Below, piece after piece: positions 1 to 8,511 of a DNA stretch of 53,049 nt (positions are counted from its first letter, which is position 1; the number at the start of each line of letters is the position of its first letter). The DNA is from Isosphaeraceae bacterium (lineage in GTDB: Bacteria > Planctomycetota > Planctomycetia > Isosphaerales > Isosphaeraceae), in contig JAJPJC010000103.1 of the NCBI GenBank assembly GCA_021324445.1, positions 1 to 53,049 of the forward strand, in the 5' to 3' direction. A program made the translations under genes and the position numbers. The notes beneath the pieces were generated by a model, which was given only the letters and a program-made list of their open reading frames with translations, searched no databases and was not told the DNA's origin.

Positions 1-128
1 AGAGGGTCACCAAGAATCGATGATATTCTTCAGAATCGATAAGATCCCACCGTCACGGGAGATCGATGACCTCGTAAGATGGAGGCACTCTGTTGGCTAC
101 GTCTCGAGGAAGTAGGCGTGCGGCACCT

Positions 129-467
129 TTAGCGCCGCTCGCGGATGATGGTTTCCGACAGCGGCTCTCCCTTGATGACGACCGGTTGATCCTCCGGATC
201 GTCGTCGTCGATGTCGAGGGAGGGGTCGGGAAGCGCGGTAATGAGGCCGATGTTGAGCAGATGCTGCTGGAATTCCGCCTCGGTGAGCGGCTTCTTGGCC
301 TGCGGCGGCGTGGCCTTGGCGCGTTTGGCGGATTTGCCGGTCGGCGGGGCCGGGCGTTTCTTCGGCGGTGCGCTCTGGCGGTCGAGCTGCTGGCGAACCT
401 GCCGCGCCTGCTCCGGCGTCAGGCCCTTGAGGCTGCTCAGCAGATGATGGAAGTCGGTGTGCGTCAT
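129..467 (-). CDS. Small hypothetical protein, possible antitoxin-like
   Basis: A 112-residue ORF starting at ATG 467. The N-terminus (HHLLSSLKGLTPEQARQVRQQL) looks helical. A Lys/Pro/Ala-rich linker follows at about residues 34-60, and the C-terminus is acidic with a DIDDDDPEDQP run. Planctomycetes carry many such short proteins beside PIN or Uma2 genes, but no intact partner lies downstream: the 128 bp to the window edge are broken by stops in all minus frames. I do not recognise a defined family, so an antitoxin role is only a guess from size and composition. The acidic tail and basic linker suggest an unstructured protein. The plus-strand ORFs across the same bases have no coherent domain. 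Confidence 0.55.
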   Translation of the reverse strand: MTHTDFHHLLSSLKGLTPEQARQVRQQLDRQSAPPKKRPAPPTGKSAKRAKATPPQAKKPLTEAEFQQHLLNIGLITALPDPSLDIDDDDPEDQPVVIKGEPLSETIIRERR

Positions 468-773
468 GGCTCTCTGCGAATCATGATTTCGTTATCCTTC
501 TCTGGCTGAGATTACCACGGTCGGGGGCGATTGCCAAGGCGGAATGGCCATGCGGCGACCGAGGTGAACATGGATCGGGAGCAGGGCGAGGGCGCCATGA
601 TTCCCCCGGGGCTGCGGCAGAGTCCACGCCCACGTCGCATCGGCGGCAGGAAAGTCCGGATCGAGGCCGCGGGGGGCTTGCGACGGCCGCCACTTCCTCG
701 ATAATCGGGGCGTCTCCCCTGAGCCCCCGTCCAACGCCGGACACGACCTCAGCCCAACGATCCGGAGGTCCAG
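468..773. other. Intergenic region, no gene seen
   Basis: This is about 300 bp between a minus-strand gene start and a plus-strand gene start. I see only the ribosome-binding site CGGAGG at about 763-768, eight bases before the ATG at 774. No convincing -35/-10 pair, repeat or RNA gene is visible. It presumably holds divergent promoters. Confidence 0.5.
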
Positions 774-3758
774 ATGATGCGATCCCGCCTGGCCGCCCTC
801 GTGCTGGTCGCCTCGGCCGGCGTGACCTTCGCCGCGGTGGGCGTCTTCTCCAGCGCCCGGCACGACGAGCACGAGCGGGCCCTTGGGCCGCAGGCCCCCG
901 AGCCCCCCGGCTCTCGGTTCCCCGAGCGGGTCGCGATGCCGCGCGGGCTCGTCGGGCTGGAGCTCGCCCTCGGGCTCCTCGACGCCCAGCCGACCGCCTG
1001 GGAAGGGGACGTGATGGTCTCGGCCGGGGAGGTCCTCGACCTGACCGTCCTGGAATCCGGCGCCCCGGCCCAAGCCCGCGGGGCTCATTTCACCGTCGCC
1101 TCCCGGGAGTCCACCCCGGCCAAGAAGCAGCAGGCCAAGAAGAAAGCGGCGGCCAAGAAGAAAGCGGCGGCCAAGAAGAAACAGGCGGCCCAGGCCGCGG
1201 AGGCCGAACTGATCGTGCCGGTCACGATGCGCATCAACCTCGTCGCCCCGGCCGACGCGACGGTCACGGTCGCGACCGGACGCGGCAACTTCTCGGCCTC
1301 CCTCGCGGACCTGAAGCGTGGGGACCGCAGGACGTTCCTGGACGGCCAGGCGGCCCTCGTGCGGGTCGATCCCGTCGTGCGCCTCACCGGCGCGCCCGGC
1401 GAGGACGACTTCCCCGCCGCCGCCAAGGCCGCCGACGGCTCCGTGTGGCTGGCCTACACGACCTACACGGTCGAGCGGGCCACCCTCCGAGGGGCGGTCG
1501 CGCCGGAGGACTTCGACGCCGTCCTGGTCCCCACCCAGAACGGCGACCGCCTCCATCTGCGCCGATACGACGGCCAGGGCTGGGACCCGCCGATGCCCGT
1601 GACCGGCGGCGGGCTCGACCTGTGGCGCCCGGCCGTCGCCGTCGATGGCCGTGGCGACGTGGTGGTCGTCTGGGCCCAGCAGACCAACGGCAACTGGGAC
1701 CTCTACCGCCGCTCCTACACCCCGGCCAAGGGCGCGGACGCCGGCCGCTGGTCCGAGACGGTCCGCCTCACCGACGACCCCGGGACCGACTTCCACGCCG
1801 TCCTGGCCACCGACGCCCGTGGGACGGTGTGGGTTGCGTGGCAAGCCTGGCGCGCCGACAACTACGAGATCCTCGTCATGCCGCTGACCGAGGGTGCCCG
1901 GCCGCGGTCGCTCTCGTCCAGTCCCGCCAATGACTGGAGTCCGGCCATCGCCGCCAGCGGCAAGGGGGATGTGTTTGTCGCGTGGGACACATATGAACGC
2001 GGGAATTACGACGTCCGCCTCCGCTCCGCGGCCGAGGGCGCCCCGACGGTCGCGGTCGCATCCTCGAACCGCTTCGAGGCCAGGCCGTCACTGGCCTGCG
2101 ACGCCGCCGGGCGCGTCTGGATCGCCTACGAGGAGGGGGACGAGAACTGGGGCAAGGATTACGCCAACGCCACGCCCGCGAAGGTCCCCGTCCGCCAGCG
2201 CGGGTTCCCGCTCTACCTCGGGCGCACGGTCCGGGTGAAGTGCCTCGATGCCGAGGGCACGCTCAAGCAGGCCCCCGGCTCGCTTGCGGACGCCCTGCCC
2301 GCCGGCCCCCGGCGCGGCCAGAGCTGCCCGCGGCTGGCCGTCGATGAGTCGGGCGGTGTCTGGCTGCTGTTCCGCCGTCATCCGCTGCCCGGTGGCGCCG
2401 GCGAGGTCTGGGATAGCTTCGCTACCCATCACGACGGCCGCGCGTGGTCACCATCGCGGCACCTGGCGTTCTCCTCGAACCTGCTCGACAACCGCCCGGC
2501 CCTCATCCCCCGCGACGGCGGCCTGCTGGCGATCCACAGCACCGACAGTCGCCGCAACACGAATTCGCGCCGACAGGATGACCTGTACGCGACCTGGCTC
2601 GAGCCCGACTCCCAGGGCACCGAGCCGCCCGCCCTGGTGGCGCTCGAGGCCGAGCCCGCCCTGGCACTCCAGCCCGTTCACCCCAACGAGCCGGCCGACA
2701 AGGCCCGGCTCCGCAACTACCGCATCCACGTGGGCGGCCGGTCGCTCCAGCTCGTGCGCGGCGAGTTCCACCGCCATACCGAGTTCACCTCGCACAACGA
2801 CCAGGACGGCCTCCTCGAGGACGCCTGGCGCTACGCCCTGGACGCCGCCGACCTCGACTGGATGGGCAACGGCGACCACATGAACGGCTTCGGACACGAA
2901 TACATGTGGTGGTTGATCCAGAAGCAGACCGACCTGCACCACCACGGCCGCCGGTTCGTCGCCGCCTACACCTACGAGCGCAGCGTGGTCTATCCCAACG
3001 GGCACCGCAACGTCATGATGCCCCGCCGCGGCATCCGGCCACTCCCCTTCGGCGTGCTCGAGGGGACCGAGGCGGAGGGCGCTCCCGACACCAAGACCCT
3101 CTACGCCTGCCTGAAGCACTTCGGCGGCATCTGCTCGTCGCACACCAGCGGCACGAACATGGGTACCGACTGGCGCGACAACGACCCGGAGGTCGAGCCC
3201 GTGGTGGAGATCTACCAGGGCCACCGCCACAACTACGAGCACTTCGGTGCGCCCCGTTCCCCCACCGAGGAAACGCAGATCGGCGGCTACCAGCCCAAGG
3301 GCTTCGTCTGGAACGCGCTCCGAAAGGGATACCGCCTGGGGTTCCAGTCCTCCAGCGACCACGTGAGCACCCACTGGAGCTACGGGGTGGTGCTGGTCGA
3401 GGCCAACACGCGGCAGGCCCTCATCGACGCCTTCAAGCAACGGCACAGCTACGCCGCGACCGACAACATCCTGCTCGACGTCCGCTCGGGCGAGCACCTG
3501 ATGGGCGATGTCTTCACCACCAACCAGGCCCCGACGATCGCGATCAAGGTCGTGGGCACCGGCCCGATCGCCAAGGTCCACGTCATCCGCGACAATACCT
3601 ACGCGCTGACGACCGAGCCGAGGGCCGACTCGGCCGCGCTGACCTACACCGACGACACCGCCCGGCCGGGCGAGACGCATTACTACTACGTCCGCGTGGA
3701 GCAGGCCGACACCAACCTCGCCTGGGCCTCGCCGATGTGGATCACGTTCGCGAAGTGA
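774..3758 (+). CDS. Large secreted protein with PHP-like C-terminal domain
   Basis: 994 residues, start at ATG 774 behind CGGAGG. Residues 1-25 form a signal peptide or anchor (RLAALVLVASAGVTFAAVGV). A Lys/Ala tract at about residues 117-142 repeats the unit AKKKA. Residues about 200-600 contain repeated blades with W-x-A-W and NWDLYRR-type motifs, as in sugar-lectin or sialidase-like beta-propellers. From about residue 660 the sequence GEFHRHTEF, then GNGDHMNGFGHEY and later SSDHVSTHW, resembles the metal-binding His/Asp clusters of PHP-type or DUF3604-like phosphoesterase domains. It ends with a fibronectin-like segment (THYYYVRVEQ). I infer an exported, possibly metal-dependent hydrolase; the substrate is unknown. 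It is followed 47 bp later by a membrane-anchored protein on the same strand. Confidence 0.8.
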   Translation: MMRSRLAALVLVASAGVTFAAVGVFSSARHDEHERALGPQAPEPPGSRFPERVAMPRGLVGLELALGLLDAQPTAWEGDVMVSAGEVLDLTVLESGAPAQARGAHFTVASRESTPAKKQQAKKKAAAKKKAAAKKKQAAQAAEAELIVPVTMRINLVAPADATVTVATGRGNFSASLADLKRGDRRTFLDGQAALVRVDPVVRLTGAPGEDDFPAAAKAADGSVWLAYTTYTVERATLRGAVAPEDFDAVLVPTQNGDRLHLRRYDGQGWDPPMPVTGGGLDLWRPAVAVDGRGDVVVVWAQQTNGNWDLYRRSYTPAKGADAGRWSETVRLTDDPGTDFHAVLATDARGTVWVAWQAWRADNYEILVMPLTEGARPRSLSSSPANDWSPAIAASGKGDVFVAWDTYERGNYDVRLRSAAEGAPTVAVASSNRFEARPSLACDAAGRVWIAYEEGDENWGKDYANATPAKVPVRQRGFPLYLGRTVRVKCLDAEGTLKQAPGSLADALPAGPRRGQSCPRLAVDESGGVWLLFRRHPLPGGAGEVWDSFATHHDGRAWSPSRHLAFSSNLLDNRPALIPRDGGLLAIHSTDSRRNTNSRRQDDLYATWLEPDSQGTEPPALVALEAEPALALQPVHPNEPADKARLRNYRIHVGGRSLQLVRGEFHRHTEFTSHNDQDGLLEDAWRYALDAADLDWMGNGDHMNGFGHEYMWWLIQKQTDLHHHGRRFVAAYTYERSVVYPNGHRNVMMPRRGIRPLPFGVLEGTEAEGAPDTKTLYACLKHFGGICSSHTSGTNMGTDWRDNDPEVEPVVEIYQGHRHNYEHFGAPRSPTEETQIGGYQPKGFVWNALRKGYRLGFQSSSDHVSTHWSYGVVLVEANTRQALIDAFKQRHSYAATDNILLDVRSGEHLMGDVFTTNQAPTIAIKVVGTGPIAKVHVIRDNTYALTTEPRADSAALTYTDDTARPGETHYYYVRVEQADTNLAWASPMWITFAK

Positions 3759-3805
3759 CCGAACGCCCCGCGGCCCGACCGACGCCCGCCCGGAGCTCCT
3801 GCGCC

Positions 3806-4423
3806 ATGCATCGTGAGGATCGACCCGAGGAGCGGGACCGCGTCCCCAGAGCCCCGGCCAGGAACCGTCTCCTCGCGGGCGCGATCACGGCCGCCGTGAT
3901 CGGCCTGATCCTCTGGTCCGGCCTGCGCGGCGGCGCCCCGGGTCCGACGGACCCGGGCCCGATCGCACCCGGCCCCTCGGGGGCGCCCGAGCCGCCCTCC
4001 CCCTTCGCCGACGCCGAGGCCCGCCTCCGCGACCTGCTGGACAGGGGACATCGCGGCGACGTGCCGGGGTATCTCGCCGGTTTCACCGGCGCGCTCCGCG
4101 ACCGCCTCGAGCGCGCGGTCCGCGAGCGCGGGCGGGACGGCTTCGCGGACGACCTGCGCCGCGCCGCCGACGCCCGCAAGAGCCACGCCATCTTCGCCGC
4201 GGAGCCCGAAGGCCCCGACGCCTGCCGGATCGTGGTGGAGGCCGTCTATCCCGACCGCAACGAGCGGCAGACCTACCGGCTCGAGCAGACCCCCTCGGGC
4301 TGGCTCGTCGCCGCGGTCGAGGGCGTGCGCAGCCGCTCGCCGGCGGAGAAGTACGGCTCCCCCGCCGGCTTCGTTGGACCCGAGGGGCTGCCTGTGCCCG
4401 TGGCGGAGCCGGGGCCGGAGTGA
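3806..4423 (+). CDS. Membrane-anchored hypothetical protein, NTF2-like fold possible
   Basis: The frame is open far upstream, but ATG 3806 (MHREDRPEERDR) is the first start after the previous gene ends and gives a coherent 205-residue protein. A single membrane segment (LLAGAITAAVIGLILWSGL) lies at about residues 19-40. A Pro/Gly-rich linker follows, then a globular domain from about residue 65 with FADAEARLRDLLDRG and later RQTYRLEQTPSGWLVAAVEG. That helix-then-strand order resembles SnoaL/NTF2-like or DUF4878 domains, but no diagnostic motif is present. It probably shares a transcript with the large secreted protein upstream. Its function is unknown. Confidence 0.65.
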   Translation: MHREDRPEERDRVPRAPARNRLLAGAITAAVIGLILWSGLRGGAPGPTDPGPIAPGPSGAPEPPSPFADAEARLRDLLDRGHRGDVPGYLAGFTGALRDRLERAVRERGRDGFADDLRRAADARKSHAIFAAEPEGPDACRIVVEAVYPDRNERQTYRLEQTPSGWLVAAVEGVRSRSPAEKYGSPAGFVGPEGLPVPVAEPGPE

Positions 4424-4462
4424 AAACCGAGCCCCGGACGCGATCCGGCTCCGGCATGGCCT

Positions 4463-5164
4463 TCATGGCCCAGGAGCGGCCGGAGTCTTGCGGGGACGGC
4501 CGCGGGGGCGGATGGTCAGGTCCAGGCCGAGCCGCGTGGAGAGGTCTTCGACCCATGGGGAGGCACCGAACGGGAGCCCGGACGAGCACGAGCGCCGAAT
4601 GGCGGCCAGCTCCTCATCCGAAGGGGTCTGGTGGACAAAGGCCGACCACCGGCGCCGGCGGGTTCTGGGGGTCTTCGCGAGGGCCTCGTACTCCGCGATC
4701 GAGTCCAGGAGCGGATCCAGGTGCCCGAGGCCGTGGGCGGCGAAGCTGCTCCAGCGGTACTCGCCGGCGGCCGCGACCATCCGGGCGCGGAGGGGGTTCG
4801 CTTCGATGTAGCGCAGCACCGTCAGGAGATGGTCGTCGTCCTGAATGACGGGGCTCTTGAACCGGCCTTGCCAAACGTGGCCACCGCTCTGGTGGCGGCG
4901 ATGGTAGCGCTGGGTGTGCGAGACGAGGAGGCTCTGCATGAGTCGGCTGATCGGGGTTTCGAGCGGGCGGATCAAGAGGTGGATGTGGTTAGGCATGAGG
5001 CAGTAGCCGTAGAAGGCGAACGGCCGTCGCTGCTTCAGATCGCCGATCGCCCTGAGGAACGCCGCGTAGTCTTCATCATCGTGGAACACCGGTGCGCGGT
5101 TGTTGCCCCGGTTGATGACGTGGTAGACCAGGTGGTCGTCGATGGGGCGCAAGGGGCGCGGCAT
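4463..5164 (-). CDS. REP-associated tyrosine transposase (RAYT), Y1_Tnp family
   Basis: 233 residues, start ATG 5164. The HUH metal-binding motif is visible as MPNHIHLLI at about residues 57-65. Further family blocks are YHVINRGNNR near the N-terminus and a conserved GHVWQGRFKS followed by YIEANPLRARMV. The catalytic tyrosine is expected in the helix after the HUH motif; the likely region is SRLMQSLLVSHTQRYHRR. Family members nick single-stranded DNA at REP-like hairpins and usually exist as single, domesticated copies rather than mobile insertion sequences. The bases just upstream (5189-5220) carry TTCGTTCTGACCC, and a multi-copy array of the same motif sits at 5984-6088, which fits a RAYT with its own repeat family. 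The extended C-terminal 60 residues have no recognised domain. Confidence 0.9.
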   Translation of the reverse strand: MPRPLRPIDDHLVYHVINRGNNRAPVFHDDEDYAAFLRAIGDLKQRRPFAFYGYCLMPNHIHLLIRPLETPISRLMQSLLVSHTQRYHRRHQSGGHVWQGRFKSPVIQDDDHLLTVLRYIEANPLRARMVAAAGEYRWSSFAAHGLGHLDPLLDSIAEYEALAKTPRTRRRRWSAFVHQTPSDEELAAIRRSCSSGLPFGASPWVEDLSTRLGLDLTIRPRGRPRKTPAAPGP

Positions 5165-5188
5165 GGCACTGGAGCAAGGACCCTGGGT

Positions 5189-5220
5189 TTCGTTCTGACC
5201 CTCTTTGACCCGTCTTGACC
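5189..5220. repeat. REP-like motif next to the RAYT gene
   Basis: TTCGTTCTGACCC is followed by two degenerate copies, TTTGACCC and CTTGACC. It fills the 56 bp between the RAYT start and the Uma2 stop. The core TTCTGACCC is the same as in the array at 5984-6088. Confidence 0.6.
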
Positions 5221-5841
5221 TCAGCGGAGGAGCTCGTCGAAGGGGATGAGGGCGACCTCCCGGCCATCGAGCACCAAGGGCAGAGACTGGCCGGGACGGT
5301 AGGTCTCGACGCGGGCATACTCGCCTTTGCCGTCGACGACTCGTGGCTCGGAGTGGACCAGGATGCGGCGGCCGGGGACATCGACAACCCAGTACACCGG
5401 GATTCTGGCCCGGGCGTACTGCTCCAGCGCCGTGGTCAGGTCGTCGCGGAGTCTGGTGACGGCGACCTCGATCAGCAGGCCGACGTCTCCCGCTTCCGGG
5501 TAGCGCTCGGGGGCGGCGCGACCGAGCAGGTTGCCGGAGCGAATCACGGCGAAGTCCGGCAGCGGGGCGTTGGTGGGGTCCAGGACGACCGTGCTCTCGG
5601 GCCAGAGGCTCCAGTCGTCCGGCAACCGGCGATCGACCGCCCTGGTGACGGCTGCCCCGACCGATCCGTGTGCTTTGGTCTTGGCCATCTTCTCGTAAAG
5701 CCTTCCGTCGAGGAGAAAGACCCGGCGGTCCTGCGGGATCAGGCCCGATTCGACCATCCGGGAGACGAGGTCGATGGTCAAGTCGTAGGGCACGTCACCC
5801 GATGAGGTTCGCGGAGGCACGGCTTCGATCGCTGTGGACAT
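5221..5841 (-). CDS. Uma2 family (DUF820) putative endonuclease
   Basis: 206 residues, start ATG 5841 preceded by GAAGGG. The family signature is complete: YDLTIDLVSRMVESGLIP and an LLDGRLYEKM block, then LPDFAVIR, then LLIEVAVTRLRDDL, then ARARIPVYWVVD. Uma2 proteins have a PD-(D/E)XK-like restriction-endonuclease fold; the D of LPDFAV and the E of LLIEVA fit the acidic pair, but the usual K or Q of the third motif is less clear here (EVAV). They are very abundant in planctomycetes and cyanobacteria, and their biological role is not settled. The stop codon abuts the repeat motif in front of the RAYT gene. Confidence 0.88.
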   Translation of the reverse strand: MSTAIEAVPPRTSSGDVPYDLTIDLVSRMVESGLIPQDRRVFLLDGRLYEKMAKTKAHGSVGAAVTRAVDRRLPDDWSLWPESTVVLDPTNAPLPDFAVIRSGNLLGRAAPERYPEAGDVGLLIEVAVTRLRDDLTTALEQYARARIPVYWVVDVPGRRILVHSEPRVVDGKGEYARVETYRPGQSLPLVLDGREVALIPFDELLR

Positions 5842-5983
5842 GACTCGTCCCTTCTTCGCTCCACCGACTTGACCGGCTCATCCTGGTAACCCGCACCGAA
5901 TGGGCGTGCGAGCGACCCGCAACAACACGAGGCGCGGGAGGATCCTTCGTCTCAGGGTACAGTCGGAGCGAGTCGGGGTCAAT

Positions 5984-6088
5984 AAATCGTTCTGACCCTG
6001 TTCTGACCCCCTGACCCTGTTCTGACCCCCTAAATCGTTCTGACCCTGTTCTGACCCCCTAAATCGTTCTGACCCCGTTCTGACCCCT
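5984..6088. repeat. Tandem REP-like array, TTCTGACCC core
   Basis: A 29-bp unit beginning AAATCGTTCTGACCC recurs at 5984, 6032 and 6061. The first unit is extended by a 19-bp partial copy (CTGACCCTGTTCTGACCCC). Seven TTCTGACCC-type cores are present, all in the same orientation. The array lies between the Uma2 start and the esterase stop. The same core occurs beside the RAYT gene, so it is likely a substrate or product of that enzyme. Confidence 0.8.
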
Positions 6089-6147
6089 CAGGTCGATCTC
6101 CACCAGGACCGACACTCCGGGCCGAATGTCCCAACCATCGGCCCGCG

Positions 6148-7977
6148 CTACTTCCGCTCTCTGAGCCACTCCTTGACGTTGCGGTAGAACGACGAGGCAT
6201 ACGCCTTCTCGACGATCTCCTGGTACTTGGCGTAGCCCTGGTCGGGCTGGCGCTGCTGGAAGGCGGCGCGGGCCTCGCTGAAGGCGCGGCGGGCGACCGG
6301 CTCGTGCTGCTTGCGGAGTGTGGCGAAGGCGTCCATCACCGCGCGGGCGCCGTCGGCGAACTCGAACTCGTCGCGATAGGCCAGGAAGCCGTCGATCCAG
6401 GAGCGGTCCGCGTTCCGCTGGATCTTGGGCAGATACTCGTCCGCGCCGGCCTTGGCCTTGGCGTCGATGGCGGCGCCCAGCCGGTCGGCGCGCGGTTTGT
6501 GCTGGTCGTTCAACGGGAGCGTCCGCGCCCGGCGCAGCGCGGCGATCGCGTCGCGGTAGCGGCCGGCCTCGACCTGCTTCTCCGCGAAGCCGAGCAGCGC
6601 CGCCGGGTCGTCCGAGGTCAGGGATTCGAGCCATCGGATCGCGTCGCGGACGGGGAGCTGATGGAAGTTGTGACCCGCGGTGTCGCTGGTGAAGAAGTGC
6701 AACGCCGGCCAGCCGGATTCGCCGAAGAGCGCGGCGGCGTAGCGGCCCATGCCGAAGTCCACCACGGGATCCGTCCGGCCGTGGATGATCGCCAGCGGGA
6801 CATGCCGCTGTGCCTGGCGGAGCGCTTCGTCGGCGTACGCCTCCGGCTCGCACTGAACGATCACGCCGCAGGAGATCGGGAACGCCCCGGCCAGCAACTC
6901 GGGGCTGTTCATCAGCAGGCTGTAGGTGAGGAACCCACCCTGGGAGTGGCCGCCGACGAAATAGCGGGTGATGGGGTAGACCTGCTTCAGCTCGGTGAGG
7001 GCCTCGGCCACCAGCGCGGGGCTCTCGCGGTCCGTGCCGGGGAAGCCCCGGAAGGTGCTGCGGCCGACGTAGTTCACGTACGTGTAGTTGAACCGGGGCT
7101 CTTTGCCGATGTCCGAGGGGGTCTCGCCGTTGATGCCCAGGACCAGGTAATCGCGGGCCAGCTCCGGCCAGGCGGCCGCCAGGGTCGCCACATAGGCACT
7201 GCCGTTGACGTTCGAGCCGTGGAGGATGACGATGGCCGGCCATCGTTTCTTGTCCCCCTCCTGGAAGCCTTCGGGGGCGCGGACGCTGTAGGTGAGCAGA
7301 CCCCGGGTGGACCCATCAACGACCTTGCCCGGCTGAAGCGGGACGTGCCGGCGGAACTCGGGGGCGCGCCGGCCCTTCCAGCCGTACCAGGTGTTGAACC
7401 CATCGCCGAGGGCGGCGCCCTCGAGCCGGGCGCCGTCCTGGGTCAGGTCGAACCAGCCGTGGCCGTCGCGGAAGCCGTGGTAGCGGAATTCCAGCCGGCG
7501 GCCGGTGACATCGCCGTCGATCTTCGAGGTGCCGCGCAGGGCGTAACGTCCCTTCACCTCCTCGCCGGTTTGCTCCAGCTCCATCAGGCCCAGCGAGGTC
7601 AGCCAGAGTCCATCGAGCCGGGCGGCCGCTCCCTTGGTCGCCTCGGGGTCGGGGCGCCAGCCGTTCCACGGGCTGCGCCGCTGGCCGCCGAACTGGAACC
7701 AGCCCGCGAACGACCGGCCGGAGTCGTCGACCGTCAGCGACGCGTTGCCCTGGGTATTGCCCCCCTGGGACGCGAGCGTCGCCGTCTTCCCCTTCACCGC
7801 GCCCTTGACCGATGGGATCTGGGGAATCGCGAAGGTCGCGACCAGCTCATCCCCCTCCGGCTTGAACGTGACGACGCCCAGGTTCGTCCGCCATTCGCCC
7901 TGCAAGCCGGGCTCCGCGGCAGGCGCCGATGCCCAGGATAGTATGAGCACGGCGGTGGCCAGGGTGGCTCTTCGCAT
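6148..7977 (-). CDS. Secreted alpha/beta-hydrolase (esterase/polyhydroxybutyrate-depolymerase type)
   Basis: 609 residues when started at ATG 7977, which has an AGAGGATCACC ribosome site; 12 further codons are open upstream. A signal peptide is clear (RATLATAVLILSWASAPAAE). Residues about 25-230 are two related beta-rich modules, each with GLWLTSLGLMELEQTG-like strands that may bind substrate. The hydrolase domain follows: WPAIVILHGSN (oxyanion region), GGHSQGGF with nucleophile Ser345, HGRTDPVVDFG (acid) and TAGHNFHQ (histidine). The C-terminal 150 residues are helical and TPR-like (YRDAIAALRRARTLPL). It probably hydrolyses an ester outside the cytoplasm; the substrate cannot be read from sequence. 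Confidence 0.85.
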   Translation of the reverse strand: MRRATLATAVLILSWASAPAAEPGLQGEWRTNLGVVTFKPEGDELVATFAIPQIPSVKGAVKGKTATLASQGGNTQGNASLTVDDSGRSFAGWFQFGGQRRSPWNGWRPDPEATKGAAARLDGLWLTSLGLMELEQTGEEVKGRYALRGTSKIDGDVTGRRLEFRYHGFRDGHGWFDLTQDGARLEGAALGDGFNTWYGWKGRRAPEFRRHVPLQPGKVVDGSTRGLLTYSVRAPEGFQEGDKKRWPAIVILHGSNVNGSAYVATLAAAWPELARDYLVLGINGETPSDIGKEPRFNYTYVNYVGRSTFRGFPGTDRESPALVAEALTELKQVYPITRYFVGGHSQGGFLTYSLLMNSPELLAGAFPISCGVIVQCEPEAYADEALRQAQRHVPLAIIHGRTDPVVDFGMGRYAAALFGESGWPALHFFTSDTAGHNFHQLPVRDAIRWLESLTSDDPAALLGFAEKQVEAGRYRDAIAALRRARTLPLNDQHKPRADRLGAAIDAKAKAGADEYLPKIQRNADRSWIDGFLAYRDEFEFADGARAVMDAFATLRKQHEPVARRAFSEARAAFQQRQPDQGYAKYQEIVEKAYASSFYRNVKEWLRERK

Positions 7978-8033
7978 GGTGATCCTCTTCTCGGAAAGAC
8001 GCGGGAGGTTCAAAATAGGGGAATGCCGGGGTA

Positions 8034-8357
8034 TCAGAAACGGTCCGCGCGTTCCTCTTCGATGACGACGCGTGCCATGGAGTCCTGGATCTTCGCCGTG
8101 ACGGCGCGGACGTCCTCCAGGCTGATGCTGTCATCGGCCTCGTTCTCACAGGAGGCAATGGCCTCGTAATCAATCAGGTCCTCCCCAAGGGGCGGCGCCC
8201 CGTTGGCAGCCTGATCTTGGCTGCGATCGTGCTCCGGAGTGCGGAGGTGCTCCTGAAGGACGGGGTGGGCAGAGCCCGCCAGGTCGCGCCCGCTCACCTG
8301 GGCTCGCTCGAGGAGGGCTCGCTCCTCGTCAGGTTTGAGTTCGAGGTTGATGCTCAT
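8034..8357 (-). CDS. Small antitoxin-like protein
   Basis: 107 residues from ATG 8357. The frame is open further upstream, but the extension would cover the murQ start and has no coherent sequence. The N-terminus MSINLELKPDEERALLERA resembles the beta-strand and helix of ribbon-helix-helix antitoxins. The C-terminus is acidic (EDLIDYEAIASCENEADD, then VVIEEERADRF). Similar orphan proteins are common in planctomycetes next to PIN or Uma2 genes; no toxin is adjacent here. It lies 56 bp upstream of the esterase start and is read in the same direction, so the two could share a transcript. Confidence 0.65.
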   Translation of the reverse strand: MSINLELKPDEERALLERAQVSGRDLAGSAHPVLQEHLRTPEHDRSQDQAANGAPPLGEDLIDYEAIASCENEADDSISLEDVRAVTAKIQDSMARVVIEEERADRF

Positions 8358-8511
8358 GGTCGGCCTGGGTTGCGGGGAGATTCCCCGACCAAACAGCTTA
8401 CCGCAGGTGGCCCGGTCCTGGCAAAGGAGCCCTCTGCCCGGGGTACTCGAAGTCGGATGACAGCCCGTGTCGGGCATCGCGAGAAGTCGATCGAGAATGG
8501 GGAAACCGACC

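Noticed and set aside
1..128. Possible remnant of a partner gene downstream of the first small gene, minus strand (a stretch reading LIDSEEYHRFLVTL)
   Set aside because: Stops break every frame within a few codons and the fragment is too short to assign.
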